Counted from the first letter of the stretch, positions 25,857 to 35,236 are shown. The stretch is 64,000 bases of DNA from Thermodesulfobacteriota bacterium (GCA_030583865.1 CP129479.1:322744-386743); one strand, 5' to 3'. Notes: generated by a model from the letters alone, not told the origin. Program-made: numbers and translations.

Positions 25857-26660
25857 TCATTCCGCCTTCATCGGGCTCTGGTATGCGGCCCTCCCCACAA
25901 AAAAGGGCCCCATCTCCTGGATGTATGCCGAGGTCTGCCTTGTCCCCCTCATCGTCTGCACGAGAGCGGAAAGGGGGTGGAGCTCGTTTCCGATGAGCCC
26001 GATTACGAAGTCGTTGTCGTTCTGGTCGAGCCCGTTGGAGACGAGCCTTACGTCGTGGCCAAGGTCGGCCTTCCCGAATGCCCTGCCGATTACGCCGTGC
26101 TCCATAAGCATTGCCGCCTGCTCCTCCTTCGGGAGCCGGGCGAACTCGCCGGTCCTCCGGAGCGGATACCAGACCGCCCAGGGCCAGTCGGCGTTAAGGA
26201 CCACACGCCTGGTCCTTTTAAGCAGCCAGTCCTCGAGGTCTTCCTCATGACCGAGGCCGTAGGTGCGGCCGAGCATCGAATACTCGCGCCGGAGCTCGAG
26301 TTCCCCGAAACCGGGGCCGTTCAGCATCTCCCTGAGCGCGGTCGTGAAAAATTCCGGGTCCTGGCTCATGGTGACGAGGCCTACGCCCTGCGGGTCGTGG
26401 ATGTCGAGGTAGAGAGCCGCCTCGATACCGGCTTTCTCAATTGATTTTATCAGAGGTTTTGGGTCCTTGCAGCGGGTGAAGACGTTCAGCTGGACGAAAA
26501 GGCGCCTGTTGAGGCGCTGGCGCACCCCGTCCTTCATGCCGCCCTTTTCGCTTACATCCACGAGGGCTTCGAGGTCGATGCCCCCGCCCCCGGGCGGCTT
26601 CGCGCCAGGCGCGCCTCCGTGGTGCCTTCCAGGATGTCCGGGCTTCTCATTTTCAGTCAT
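25857..26660 (-). CDS. Chlorite dismutase family haem protein (HemQ-like fold)
   Basis: Protein of 267 aa. Residues 1-30 are a His/Gly/Pro-rich tail; the rest is a Cld-family ferredoxin-like fold. Segments include QLNVFTRC, VGLVTMSQDP, a YPLRR segment in the position where coproheme decarboxylases have YPMSKR, and MLMEHGVIGR with the likely proximal haem histidine. Family members are chlorite dismutases, dye peroxidases or coproheme decarboxylase (HemQ). Its position directly after an AhbD-like gene argues for a role in haem completion or handling. ATG 26660 has GGAG upstream; the longer frame upstream is unlikely. Confidence 0.83.
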   Translation of the reverse strand: MTENEKPGHPGRHHGGAPGAKPPGGGGIDLEALVDVSEKGGMKDGVRQRLNRRLFVQLNVFTRCKDPKPLIKSIEKAGIEAALYLDIHDPQGVGLVTMSQDPEFFTTALREMLNGPGFGELELRREYSMLGRTYGLGHEEDLEDWLLKRTRRVVLNADWPWAVWYPLRRTGEFARLPKEEQAAMLMEHGVIGRAFGKADLGHDVRLVSNGLDQNDNDFVIGLIGNELHPLSALVQTMRGTRQTSAYIQEMGPFFVGRAAYQSPMKAE

Positions 26661-26767
26661 GCGTATCTCCAGCGTGAATAGGGGAATGGCGGGGAGTCCA
26701 TGTGTTCTTATAGAAAAAAGGCCGGCTGGCAAATAAAACATCGCCGCCGGCCTGCTGGAATCGGTTT

Positions 26768-27985
26768 TCAGACCTTTTCGCCGTGACGCTCCGCGTGCGC
26801 CTTCTTCGCGGCGTCAGAGGGCTGATAGGTGCAGAACGGCTCCTCGTCCATGTAGTCCCCGGTAAAGGCGAAGGCCCTTGCCCTGCACCCGCCGCAGACC
26901 TTCCTGAACTCGCAGTAGCCGCACCTGCCGTTATAGTCGTCCCAGGCCCTCATCTCCTGGAAGACCTTGGAGTTGTCCCATACGACATGGAAGGGCTCCT
27001 TCCTTATGTCCCCGCACTCGACGTCAAGGAAGCCGCATATCTGTACCTTGCCGGTATTGGAGACGAAGGCGAAGGACTGCCCTCCCATGCACCCCTTGCT
27101 CATGGCGTCGAGGCCGTGGGTCTCGGGCGTTACGGTTACGCCCTTCTCGCGCTCCTTCTGCCTGAATATCCTGTAATAATGCGGGGCGCAGGTGGGCTTG
27201 AACTGGAGCGGCACCCTGTCCCTCATCTCGTAGAACCAGGAAAGGGACTTCTCGTACTCCTCCGGGGATATCTCCTGGTCTTTCAATTGCGCGCCCCTGC
27301 CGGTGGGCACCAGGAGGAACGGGTGGTGCGCGACCGCCCCGAGCGATATTACGAGCTCGAGTATCTTCGGAAGCTCAGCCAGGTTGTGCCTGGTGATGGT
27401 GGTATTTACCTGGAACGGGAGGCCGACCTTCTTTACGTTCTCGATGGCGGTCATGACGCTCGCGAACGCGCCCGGAACGCGCCTGAAGTTGTCGTGGCTT
27501 TCGGCGGTCGCGCCGTCTATGGAGAAGCTAACGCGCTGTATGCCGGACTCTATCATCTTCCTGGCGGTCTCCTCGGTCACGAGGAAGCCGCAAGGGGCCA
27601 TGACCATCCTCAAGCCCAGCTTGGTGCCGTACTTGGCAATGTCCCAGATGTCGTCCCGGAGCATGGGCTCGCCGCCGGTCATTATCATTATGGGGTTCGA
27701 GAACGAGGCCACGTCGTCGAGGAACTTGAAACACTCCTCGGTAGTGAGCTCGTTGGGGTAGGGGCCGAACCTGGCCGCCGCCCTGCAGTGTATGCAATCG
27801 AGGTTGCATGACCTCGTAAGCTCCCAGGCGATGAGCTTCGGGAGCCACTTCCTTCCGCCGCTCTTGTCGTTCTGATTATGGCCCCCTCCGTGGCCGCCGG
27901 GATGTCCACCAGGATGTCCGTGGCCGTGCCCTCCCTTCATACCTGGCACCTCGTGGGGATGGCCTTTTGGCATGCTGCCGTGCAT
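26768..27985 (-). CDS. ahbD: AhbD-like radical SAM haem synthase
   Basis: Radical SAM/SPASM enzyme of 405 aa. Residues 8-36 form a tail unusually rich in His and Gly. The SAM motif is C60-x3-C64-x2-C67 in TRSCNLDCIHC, preceded by PKLIAWELTR, a context typical of AhbC/AhbD enzymes. The C-terminal SPASM-type cysteines include CGYCEFRKVCGGC and a late DEEPFC. AhbD oxidatively decarboxylates iron-coproporphyrin III to haem b in the sirohaem-dependent pathway; the AhbC deacetylase is a close relative and a less likely alternative. The neighbours hemB, cobA-hemD, hemC, hemA and sirC-like fit. ATG 27985 is chosen because AAGGAGAG lies just upstream. Confidence 0.8.
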   Translation of the reverse strand: MHGSMPKGHPHEVPGMKGGHGHGHPGGHPGGHGGGHNQNDKSGGRKWLPKLIAWELTRSCNLDCIHCRAAARFGPYPNELTTEECFKFLDDVASFSNPIMIMTGGEPMLRDDIWDIAKYGTKLGLRMVMAPCGFLVTEETARKMIESGIQRVSFSIDGATAESHDNFRRVPGAFASVMTAIENVKKVGLPFQVNTTITRHNLAELPKILELVISLGAVAHHPFLLVPTGRGAQLKDQEISPEEYEKSLSWFYEMRDRVPLQFKPTCAPHYYRIFRQKEREKGVTVTPETHGLDAMSKGCMGGQSFAFVSNTGKVQICGFLDVECGDIRKEPFHVVWDNSKVFQEMRAWDDYNGRCGYCEFRKVCGGCRARAFAFTGDYMDEEPFCTYQPSDAAKKAHAERHGEKV

Positions 27986-28002
27986 AAGGTACTCTCCTTT
28001 TT

Positions 28003-28132
28003 GCAGACTGCTGAAAAAATCCATCTGCTTCGTTGTCTTCGTCGCTCGTCACTAAGGCGTATACAAACATACGCCTCATTCCTCGCTCCCCTGTTCCTAA
28101 TGGGGCCTCGCAAAGAGCTTTTTGAGCAGCCC
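28003..28132. repeat. Family B repeat, copy B1
   Basis: About 130 bp with outer arms GCTGAAAAAATCC and its complement GAGCTTTTTGAGCAGC, and an inner hairpin GGCGTAT/ATACGCC. It sits between hemB and ahbD, ending just upstream of the ahbD ribosome site. The subtype with CCCCTGTTCCTAATGGGG is shared with copy B2. Confidence 0.85.
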
Positions 28133-28155
28133 AAGAATTTTGCGATTTCGCAAAT

Positions 28156-29130
28156 TTACTTGCCGAGGAGCCTTGCCGCTTCCTTGGCGAAGTATGTGAG
28201 TATGAGGTCGGCCCCGGCGCGTTTTATCGAGGCCAGGGACTCCATCATGGCCCTGTCCCCGTCAAGCCAGCCCTTTGCGGCTGCGGCCTTTATCATGGAG
28301 TACTCGCCGCTTACGTTATATGCCGCGACCGGGTAGCCGAACTCGTCCTTTATTCTCCTTATTATGTCGAGGTACGGGAGCGCGGGCTTCACCATCACTA
28401 TGTCCGCCCCTTCCTCTATGTCGAGCGCCGTCTCCCTCAGGGCCTCGTCCGTGTTGCCAGGGTCCATCTGGTAGCTACGCCTGTCCCCGAACTGCGGGGT
28501 GGACTCTGCCGCGTCCCTGAAAGGGCCGTAGAACGCGCTCGCGTATTTTGCCGAATAAGCCATTATGGGTATGTTCGAAAAGCCGCCCTCGTCGAGCGCG
28601 TCCCTTATGGCGCCCACCCTGCCGTCCATCATGTCCGAGGGGGCCACCATGTCGGCCCCTGCCTCGGCATGGGAAAGGGCCTCCCTGCACAGGAGCTCGA
28701 GTGTGGCGTCGTTGTCCACGTCCCTATCCCGTATGATACCACAATGGCCGTGGGAAGTGTACTCGCACATGCATACGTCGGTTATGACCGCGAGCTCCGG
28801 GGCCGCCGACTTTATGGCCTTTATGGCCTCCTGCACCGGGCCGTGGGGGTCGAACGCGCTCGTGCCCTCCGCGTCCTTCTTCTCGGGGATGCCGAAGAGT
28901 ATTACGGAAGGGATGCCGAGGGAACGTATCTCCTTCGCCTCTTTCTTCATGTTGTCCACCGAGAGCTGGAACTGGCCGGGCATGGACTTTATCTCTTTCC
29001 TCACGCCCTTCCCGTAAGTGACGAAGAGGGGGAGGATGAAGTCGGCGGGGGAGAGCGTTGTCTCCCGGACCATCCTCCTTAACGTCTCGGTCTTCCGTAG
29101 TCTTCTCGGGCGGTAGATGGGAAAGTTCAT
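28156..29130 (-). CDS. hemB: Porphobilinogen synthase
   Basis: Condenses two aminolaevulinate molecules into porphobilinogen. The 324-aa protein has the metal-binding cluster [14 protein letters not shown] (about 118-131), of the Cys-rich zinc type, and the two active-site lysines in [13 protein letters not shown] (about 195) and [10 protein letters not shown] (about 250). It lies in the tetrapyrrole cluster after cobA-hemD. Family B repeats border it on both sides. Confidence 0.96.
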   Translation of the reverse strand: MNFPIYRPRRLRKTETLRRMVRETTLSPADFILPLFVTYGKGVRKEIKSMPGQFQLSVDNMKKEAKEIRSLGIPSVILFGIPEKKDAEGTSAFDPHGPVQEAIKAIKSAAPELAVITDVCMCEYTSHGHCGIIRDRDVDNDATLELLCREALSHAEAGADMVAPSDMMDGRVGAIRDALDEGGFSNIPIMAYSAKYASAFYGPFRDAAESTPQFGDRRSYQMDPGNTDEALRETALDIEEGADIVMVKPALPYLDIIRRIKDEFGYPVAAYNVSGEYSMIKAAAAKGWLDGDRAMMESLASIKRAGADLILTYFAKEAARLLGK

Positions 29131-29153
29131 TGTTTGTCACCTTCTCTCTTTTT

Positions 29154-29288
29154 TAGCAGGCTGCTCAAAATGTCCATCTGCTTCGTTGTCATCGTCGCTG
29201 GCTACGAAGGCGTATGCAAAAATACGCCTCATTCCTCGCTCCCCTGTTCCTAATGGGGCTTCGCATCTGGAGCTTTTTGAGCAGCCTA
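29154..29288. repeat. Family B repeat, copy B2
   Basis: 135-bp copy with AGCAGGCTGCTCAAAA at the left, GAGCTTTTTGAGCAGCCT at the right and the inner GGCGTAT/ATACGCC hairpin. It fills the gap between cobA-hemD and hemB and touches the cobA-hemD stop. Confidence 0.85.
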
Positions 29289-30839
29289 AGTGAATCTCGC
29301 CTTTTTCCGCAATCTGTTAGAGGCCCCCCTGAAATACTCCGCCATCGCCCTCGTAAGGGCGGGTATGGTGTAGTCCTTGGGCATAATGTCCACGGTCATG
29401 CCGAACCCCCGCGCAGTATCGGCTGTTATAGGGCCTATGCAGGCGACCGTGCAGCCCTTTAGTAGCTCCGGAAGCCGCTTTTTCCCGAACATGGCGGCGA
29501 AGTTCGTGACAGTGGATGACGACGTGAAGGTAACGATATCTATCGAGCCCTCAAGAAGGAGCTTTTCAAGCTCCCCGGCTTCCTTCGAAGGCTTAACGGT
29601 CCTGTAGGCCGGCGCGACGTCGATCTTGCCGCCGAGCCGCCTTATCTCCTCGGGCAATATCTCCCTGGCTTTCAATGCCCGGGCAAGGAGGAACCGCTTC
29701 CCTTTTATCTTGCGCCTGTCAAAGGCTTCGAGGAGCCCCTCTGCCTTGAACTCCTTAGGCATAAGGTCCACCCTTATGCCGAGCTTTTCTACGGCTTTGG
29801 CGGTCATGGGGCCTATGGCGCAGATCCTTACGTCCTTGAGCTCCCTTATGTCGTAACCGGTCTTGTAGAGCCTCTCGAAAAAGTATCTTACCCCGTTGAC
29901 GCTCGTGAATATGGCCCAGTCGTATGTGGAGAGCCTCTTTATGGCCCTGTCGAGCTCTTTCCAGCTCGGCGGGGCCGTTGTCTTTATGGTCGGGAAGGTT
30001 ATGGGCTCGGCCCCTTCCTTCTCCAGTATCTTCGTGAAGTCGCCCGCCTGCTCAAGGGCCCTGGTGACGAGCACGCGCTTCCCGAAAAGGGGCTTTGACT
30101 CGAACCAGTTGAGCTTTTCCCGGAGGCCCACGACCTCGCCGACCACGATAACGACAGGGGGCTTCAGGTCCTCTTCCCGGGCAAGCCCGGTTATGTTGTC
30201 GAGCCTGCCGATGATGGAGACCTGCTTGGTCATGGTGCCCCACCTTACGAGCGCGACCGGCGTAGACGGGGCCCAACCGTTCGCGAGGAGCTTCTCGGTT
30301 ATGAGCGAAAGGTTTTTCCAGCCCATGAGGAAAACGAGCGTGCCTCTTCCCGTTGAGAGCCTGTCCCAGGCGATATTGGGCCTTTCCTTGAGGGGGTTTT
30401 CCTGGCCGGTTATGAAGGTCACGGCAGAGGAGAGGTCCCTGTGCGTAAGGGGTATTCCCGCGTAGGCCGGAGCGGCGACCGCAGAGGTAACGCCGGGCAC
30501 GACCTCGAACTCTATTCCTGCGGCTGCGAGCTCTTCGGCCTCCTCGCCGCCCCTCCCGAATATGAAGGGGTCTCCGCCCTTTAAGCGGACTACGGTCTTC
30601 CCCTTACGCGCCCTATTGACTATGAGCCTCGAAATATCCTCCTGCGGGAGGGTCTTCTCGCTCCCCTTCTTCCCCACGTAGATGGTCTCTGCGCCGGGTT
30701 TGGCGTGCTCCAGGAGGCGCGAGTTCGCGAGGAAGTCGTATATCACGCAGTCGGCTTCCTTTATCGCCTCAAGGCCCTTCAGTGTAAGTAGGCCGGGGTC
30801 GCCCGGGCCCGCGCCTACGAGGTATGCCTTGCCAGCCAT
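29286..30839 (-). CDS. cobA-hemD: Uroporphyrinogen-III C-methyltransferase / uroporphyrinogen-III synthase fusion
   Basis: Fusion of about 517 aa. Residues 1-245 form a SUMT domain: KAYLVGAGPGDPGLLTLKG, VVRLKGGDPFIFGRGGEE, VVPGVTSA and GWAPSTPVALV. After a short linker, residues 255-510 form a HemD domain (KRVLVTRA, FTSVNGVRYFF, CAIGPMTA, VTFTSSSTV, CIGPITADTA). Together they close the linear tetrapyrrole to uroporphyrinogen III and methylate it to precorrin-2, the branch toward sirohaem. Start ATG 30839 gives the usual MxGKxYLVGAG beginning; ATG 30863 is possible. Confidence 0.94.
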   Translation of the reverse strand: MAGKAYLVGAGPGDPGLLTLKGLEAIKEADCVIYDFLANSRLLEHAKPGAETIYVGKKGSEKTLPQEDISRLIVNRARKGKTVVRLKGGDPFIFGRGGEEAEELAAAGIEFEVVPGVTSAVAAPAYAGIPLTHRDLSSAVTFITGQENPLKERPNIAWDRLSTGRGTLVFLMGWKNLSLITEKLLANGWAPSTPVALVRWGTMTKQVSIIGRLDNITGLAREEDLKPPVVIVVGEVVGLREKLNWFESKPLFGKRVLVTRALEQAGDFTKILEKEGAEPITFPTIKTTAPPSWKELDRAIKRLSTYDWAIFTSVNGVRYFFERLYKTGYDIRELKDVRICAIGPMTAKAVEKLGIRVDLMPKEFKAEGLLEAFDRRKIKGKRFLLARALKAREILPEEIRRLGGKIDVAPAYRTVKPSKEAGELEKLLLEGSIDIVTFTSSSTVTNFAAMFGKKRLPELLKGCTVACIGPITADTARGFGMTVDIMPKDYTIPALTRAMAEYFRGASNRLRKKARFT

Positions 30840-30948
30840 GTATTTCAAAGCTCCTTCATTCATTCATTCGTTTGACTAGAGACAGGGCCGGATAAGAAAA
30901 AAACAATTATTGGCGGCCCTGAAGCCAGCGAGCATTATGTCAGAGGCC

Positions 30949-31410
30949 TCAAACCGAGGCTTTTTTCTCTCCGGGCTTGACGGCCGCGAGGAAAAATACG
31001 GCCGGCACTGCCAGCGCAAGGACCACGGCCGCGGCCATGTTGAACTTGTTATAAAGCGCGAGCGCCTCTATGAAGCCCGAGGAAGTCACGAGCGAGCGGT
31101 AGGTCCTGGCATATATCACAAGCTGAGCTGCCTGGAATGGTATGAATACCGCGACGACTATCGCGAGCTTCGCCCTGAGCCACCCGGCCCCCTTGAGCCC
31201 TCCCGTGCTCCGCATGCACAGGCCGGTCGCCACGAGGACGAGAAAGGCCAGAAGTTCGATTAATATGAAGAACCTGTACTGCTCGATTATCCAGAGACGG
31301 AGCGAGACCTGCCTCCCGGCCAGGAGCATGAGCATATACGCCCCGGTGGAAGGGCCCAGCCAGGCAACTATGGCCAGAAGGTGGATGAATTTGGAGACCC
31401 TGTATTGCAC
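30949..31410 (-). CDS. Small polytopic membrane protein in the haem cluster
   Basis: About 153 aa with four hydrophobic segments, starting near SKFIHLLAIVAWLGPSTGAY. The early FIHLLAIVAWLG resembles the first helix of DUF2269/CopD-like or HemJ-like proteins, with a histidine that could ligate haem. HemJ oxidises protoporphyrinogen, but that step is not needed in a sirohaem-based route, so the HemJ reading is weak. GTG 31410 is chosen since frames further upstream run into a family A repeat. Located between hemC and cobA-hemD, same strand. Confidence 0.6.
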   Translation of the reverse strand: MQYRVSKFIHLLAIVAWLGPSTGAYMLMLLAGRQVSLRLWIIEQYRFFILIELLAFLVLVATGLCMRSTGGLKGAGWLRAKLAIVVAVFIPFQAAQLVIYARTYRSLVTSSGFIEALALYNKFNMAAAVVLALAVPAVFFLAAVKPGEKKASV

Positions 31411-31421
31411 GGTTCTATGGA

Positions 31422-31556
31422 TGCCTCTGAAAATCGATCCTTTCCCCGGACTCTGCGTAGTTACGTGAATAAAAATGCTCACATATTATCTGATATATGC
31501 TCCGCTTTTTATTCCCGGCCCTCCTTGATTGCGGGGAAAATCTCTAATTTTTTAGC
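31422..31556. repeat. Family A palindromic repeat, copy A3
   Basis: 135-bp copy upstream of the small membrane protein gene. Central TATGCTCCGCTTTTTATTCC is conserved, while the left inner hairpin arm is damaged (TAGTTACGTGAATAAAAATG), so the inner stem is only partly complementary. Confidence 0.8.
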
Positions 31557-31658
31557 ACCCCTATATAATTCCGGCCTGAACGAGCCGGATTCCTTTGTAA
31601 AGTGGGACTTCCGGATTCCCTTTGATCCAGTCCGCGTTGGGTATGGACCCGGGGTCCG

Positions 31659-32603
31659 TCAGGCCGACCCGGGGGGGCTTACCTCGTAAAGGTCCTTGAG
31701 GATCTCGTAGGCTCCGTTCTTCAAGAGCTTCTCCGCGAGCTCTACCCCGAGCCTCTCGCAATCCTCCCTGGGGCCGGAGACAGAGTCTTTTATTATATTT
31801 TTGCCGTCAATGCCGGCGACGAGGCCGGTAATCCTTATCGTGCCGCCCGTAAGCTCGCCGTGCGCGGCTATGGGTACCTGGCAGCCGCCTTCGAGCCTTT
31901 TAAGGAGCGCCCGCTCGCCCCTTACGCAGTAAGAGGTCTCCGGGTGGTCGAAGAAGGTGACGAGCCCGTTTATATAATCGTCGTCGGTCCTCGTCTCTAT
32001 GCCGAGCGCGCCCTGGCCTATCGCGGGGAGGCTCACATCGATCGGGAGGAGCTCGGTTATCCTGTCTGCCCATCCGAGCCTCTTAACGCCAGCCCCGGCG
32101 AGTATGATCGCGTCGAATTCCCCGTTGTCGAGCTTTTTCATGCGCGTGTCGAGGTTCCCCCGGAGCTGGAGTATCCGGAAGTCGGGCCTTAAGTTCAATA
32201 TCTGCGACTGCCTCCTCAGGCTCGATGTCCCGATGCTCGCGCCTTTCGGGAGGTCGAGGAGCTTCACATGGTTTCTGCTGAAGACCGCGTCCCTGGGGTC
32301 CTCCCTCTCGGTTATGCAGCGTAGGGATAGTCCCTCGGGGAAGAAGGTGGGCACGTCCTTCATGGAATGGACCGCAAGGTGGGCCCGGCCTTCAAGCAGC
32401 GCCTCCTCGATCTCCTTTACGAAGAGGCCCTTGCCGCCGACCTTGGCGAGCGGGACATCAAGTATCTTGTCCCCTGTGGTCTTTATCTTCTCGAGCTCGA
32501 CAGTGAGCTCGGGGTGCCTCTTCTCGATCTCGGATTTCACCCAGTTGGCCTGCCAGAGCGCGAGCTGGCTCCCCCTGGTGCCTATGACGATCTTTTTTTT
32601 CAA
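31659..32603 (-). CDS. hemC: Hydroxymethylbilane synthase
   Basis: Polymerises four porphobilinogens into hydroxymethylbilane. The 314-aa protein shows IGTRGSQLALWQA, HSMKDVPT, the arginine-rich GTSSLRRQSQ, LRGNLDTRM and Cys241 in EGGCQVPIAAHG, which holds the dipyrromethane cofactor. The start is TTG 32603 with AGGGG about 8 nt upstream; no better start is nearby. The next gene upstream is hemA, separated by a family B repeat. Confidence 0.95.
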   Translation of the reverse strand: MKKKIVIGTRGSQLALWQANWVKSEIEKRHPELTVELEKIKTTGDKILDVPLAKVGGKGLFVKEIEEALLEGRAHLAVHSMKDVPTFFPEGLSLRCITEREDPRDAVFSRNHVKLLDLPKGASIGTSSLRRQSQILNLRPDFRILQLRGNLDTRMKKLDNGEFDAIILAGAGVKRLGWADRITELLPIDVSLPAIGQGALGIETRTDDDYINGLVTFFDHPETSYCVRGERALLKRLEGGCQVPIAAHGELTGGTIRITGLVAGIDGKNIIKDSVSGPREDCERLGVELAEKLLKNGAYEILKDLYEVSPPGSA

Positions 32604-32651
32604 AACGCGGTCCCCTTAGGTTTATTTACCCGGATGGAACGGGCCGGGTCT

Positions 32652-32811
32652 TCTAACAGGCTGCTGAAAAAGCCCAATCTGCCGTGCCGTCTTCAAACTT
32701 CGTCACCGCGGCGTACAAATAGTACGCCTCATTCCTCGCTTCTCGACGCCTCGCATCTGGAGCTTTTTGAGCAGCCTTAGCGAATTTTGCGTTTATCCGC
32801 AATCTGTTAGA
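32652..32811. repeat. Family B repeat, copy B3
   Basis: 160-bp copy between hemA and hemC, the most complete of the family. The outer border TCTAACAG pairs with CTGTTAGA, then GGCTGCTGAAAAAGC with GCTTTTTGAGCAGCC. Its inner hairpin reads GGCGTAC/GTACGCC where the others read GGCGTAT/ATACGCC, a compensatory base-pair change. Confidence 0.87.
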
Positions 32812-32849
32812 ATTTTATTGCCCGTCCTGACGGGCCGGAATCCATATGG

Positions 32850-34157
32850 TCAATCGTCGTTATTCTGGGCCGCCTTCCTGACGGCCTCCTCGTCTACCGC
32901 GAGGTCGAAGAGCTTCCGGATGGTGTCGATATAGAGGTCGCCCTCAATCTTGTTGGCCTCGCGCTTGAGGTGCGTTATCGGGTGGTGGAGTATCTTCTTC
33001 ACGATGGCCGATGTCATTGCGTCGAGGACCTTCATCTCGTTCTCGCCGAGGCTCGAAAGCGAGCCCATTGCCCTGGCGAGCTCGGCCTTTCTCACGGAGT
33101 CGCAGGCCTGCCTCAATGCTATGATGGTCGGCACCACGTCGAGCGACTTTATCCACCTGTAGAACTTGTCTATCTCCTCGACTATTATGGCCTCGGCCTG
33201 CTCGGCCTCCTTGTGCCTCTCCTGCAGGTTCGCCACGACCACGCCCTGAAGGTCGTCCACGTCGTAGACGTAGCAGTTGTCGATGTTGTTCACCTCGGGG
33301 TCGATGTTCCTGGGGACAGATATGTCTATGAAGAACATGGGCTTGTTCTTCCTCTCCCGCATGACCTCCTGGACCTGCTCGGGCTTTATGATGAAGTTCG
33401 GGGAGGCGGTCGAGGCTACGACTATGTCCACGTTCTTCAGGTAATGCGGGAATTCCCTGAACATTATGGCCGTGCCCGAGAAGCACTTCACGAGCTCGAC
33501 GGCCTTCTCATAGGTCCTGTTCGCGACCAGTATCTCGCGCACCCCGTTAGCCTGGAGGTGCCGGGCCGCGAGCTCGGCCATCTCTCCGGCGCCCACGAGC
33601 ATGCAGGTCTTGCCGGTGAGGCTCCCGAATATCTTCCTTGCGAGCTCCACCGCCGCAAAGCTTATGGAGACGGCGGACTCGCCGATCTTCGTCTCGGTCC
33701 TTACGCGCTTTGCGACCTGGAACGCCTTGTGGTAGAGCTTGTTTACTATGACCCCGGCCGTATTCCCGTGGACCGCGTACCCGTAGGCGTCCTTCACCTG
33801 ACCGAGTATCTGCGGCTCGCCCATTATCATCGAGTCCAGGCCCGCGGCGACCCTGAAGAGGTGCTTCACGGCCTCGTCGCCCTGGCGTACGTAAAGGTGG
33901 TCGTCGAGCCTCTCAAGGGGTATGGAATGGTAGTCCGAAAGGAACCTCTTTACCTGCCATGTGCCCTTCTCTGCGTCGCTCGCGACCGCAAGCACCTCGA
34001 CCCTGTTGCAGGTGGACAATATGACGCCCTCGGCGAGCCCGTAATGGTTCGTAAGCTTCGCGAGCGGCTCGCCTATGGTGTGGGACGGGAACGAGAGCTT
34101 CTCCCGTATCTCCACGGGCGAGGTCTTATGGTTTAGTCCGACTATTACGAGGTTCAT
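32850..34157 (-). CDS. hemA: Glutamyl-tRNA reductase
   Basis: First enzyme of the C5 route to aminolaevulinate. The 435-aa protein has the catalytic Cys50 in LSTCNRVEV, MIGEPQILGQVKDAY, a Rossmann motif LVGAGEMAELAARHL (about 183-197) and a C-terminal dimerisation region from about residue 320. It lies downstream of the ccsA-like gene, an arrangement common in proteobacteria. A family A copy plus a half-copy separate the two genes. Confidence 0.96.
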   Translation of the reverse strand: MNLVIVGLNHKTSPVEIREKLSFPSHTIGEPLAKLTNHYGLAEGVILSTCNRVEVLAVASDAEKGTWQVKRFLSDYHSIPLERLDDHLYVRQGDEAVKHLFRVAAGLDSMIMGEPQILGQVKDAYGYAVHGNTAGVIVNKLYHKAFQVAKRVRTETKIGESAVSISFAAVELARKIFGSLTGKTCMLVGAGEMAELAARHLQANGVREILVANRTYEKAVELVKCFSGTAIMFREFPHYLKNVDIVVASTASPNFIIKPEQVQEVMRERKNKPMFFIDISVPRNIDPEVNNIDNCYVYDVDDLQGVVVANLQERHKEAEQAEAIIVEEIDKFYRWIKSLDVVPTIIALRQACDSVRKAELARAMGSLSSLGENEMKVLDAMTSAIVKKILHHPITHLKREANKIEGDLYIDTIRKLFDLAVDEEAVRKAAQNNDD

Positions 34158-34164
34158 CTATCCC

Positions 34165-34300
34165 GCCTAAGAAAATTGATCTTTTCCCCGGACTCTGTGT
34201 CAAGCCGGGAATAAAAATGCTCACATATTGTCATATATGCTCCGCTTTTTATTCCCGGCCTTCCTTGATTCCGGGAAAAATCTCTAATTTTCAGATGTTG
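34165..34300. repeat. Family A palindromic repeat, copy A4
   Basis: 136-bp copy between the ccsA-like gene and hemA, lying just upstream of the hemA start. The inner hairpin GCCGGGAATAAAAATG / CTTTTTATTCCCGGC is intact. Confidence 0.85.
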
Positions 34301-34309
34301 ACTGTTCTC

Positions 34310-34370
34310 TTATGCTCCGCTATTTATTTTCGCCCTGCCTCGACCTCGCGAAAAATCTCCAATTTTCTGA
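34310..34370. repeat. Family A half-copy
   Basis: About 60 bp matching only the right half of family A: TATGCTCCGCTATTTATTTT and then GCGAAAAATCTCCAATTTTCTGA. It lies 10 bp after copy A4 in the same orientation, suggesting a tandem duplication with loss of the left half. Confidence 0.7.
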
Positions 34371-34385
34371 ATATAGCTTCAATCC

Positions 34386-35204
34386 TCAGCGCGAAAGGCC
34401 GTGCGCCCCCCCGGAGAGTATGTTTATTATGAAATACGAACCTATGAGGCAGGCGAAGGCGACAGCCGACAGTATGGCCGCTTTCCTGCCCCTCCACCCG
34501 GCCGTAAGCCTGCCGTGAAGGAGCGCCGCGTAAAGGAACCAGGTTATGAGCGACCATACCTGGCGGTGCTTCCACTGCCAATAGCTGCCGGTCGCGTATT
34601 CCGACCATATGGCCCCGGTTATGATGGCTGCCGTAAGGAGCGGGAAACCGTACTGAAGGCACTTATAGTTAAGCTCGTCGAGAGTTTCAAGCGACGGGAG
34701 GGCAAAGAAGAGGCCCTTGAGTTTCCTTGTCTTAAGGTATCTCTCCTGGATTATGTACATGACGCCCAGGAGGAAGGCCAGGGCGAAAAAGGAGTTTCCG
34801 AGGAAAGCGAGGCTGACGTGAACCGGAAGCCAGTAGCTTTCGAGCACCGGAGAGAGCGGCACAATCTCCTTTGGAAGGAGCGAGGCGGTTATGAGGAGAA
34901 GGAGCGCGAACGGGCTCACGAACGCGCCCAGGACCCGCTGCCTGTATTTTATGAGGAGGAAAAGGAACGCTAAGACCATCACCCATGAGAAAAAGGTGAG
35001 GGACTCGTGGAAGCTCGTAGCCGGGGTGCGGCCCGCTGCGGCCCAGCGGGCGATTATGGTGGCCGTATGAAAGGCGAAGCCCGCGACCATTGCGGCCTGG
35101 GCTACGGTAAGGAGCCGGTCCTTTCGCGAAAAGAGATATGCCGAATAGACAAGGGTAGCCAAGAGATAGACCGCCGCCGTTATATGGAAAAAGATTTCGC
35201 TCAC
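34386..35204 (-). CDS. CcsA/HemX-like cytochrome c biogenesis membrane protein
   Basis: Membrane protein of 272 aa with about eight hydrophobic segments. It has several membrane-face histidines and a tryptophan-rich GSYWQWKHRQVWSLITW segment (about 212-228) matching the WWD-like haem-handling region of CcsA/CcmC-type proteins. In relatives it presents haem for attachment to apocytochromes c or is the HemX protein beside hemA. The GTG start at 35204 has only a weak ribosome site. It lies between the sirC-like gene and hemA. Confidence 0.83.
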   Translation of the reverse strand: MSEIFFHITAAVYLLATLVYSAYLFSRKDRLLTVAQAAMVAGFAFHTATIIARWAAAGRTPATSFHESLTFFSWVMVLAFLFLLIKYRQRVLGAFVSPFALLLLITASLLPKEIVPLSPVLESYWLPVHVSLAFLGNSFFALAFLLGVMYIIQERYLKTRKLKGLFFALPSLETLDELNYKCLQYGFPLLTAAIITGAIWSEYATGSYWQWKHRQVWSLITWFLYAALLHGRLTAGWRGRKAAILSAVAFACLIGSYFIINILSGGAHGLSR

Positions 35205-35236
35205 GCCCTTTTATACACCCTTGCCGGATAGGGCGC

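Noticed and set aside
32970-34136. Plus-strand frame of 388 codons opposite hemA
   Set aside because: Composition (many Val, His, Leu, Tyr) is typical of an antisense shadow, and hemA on the minus strand is certain.
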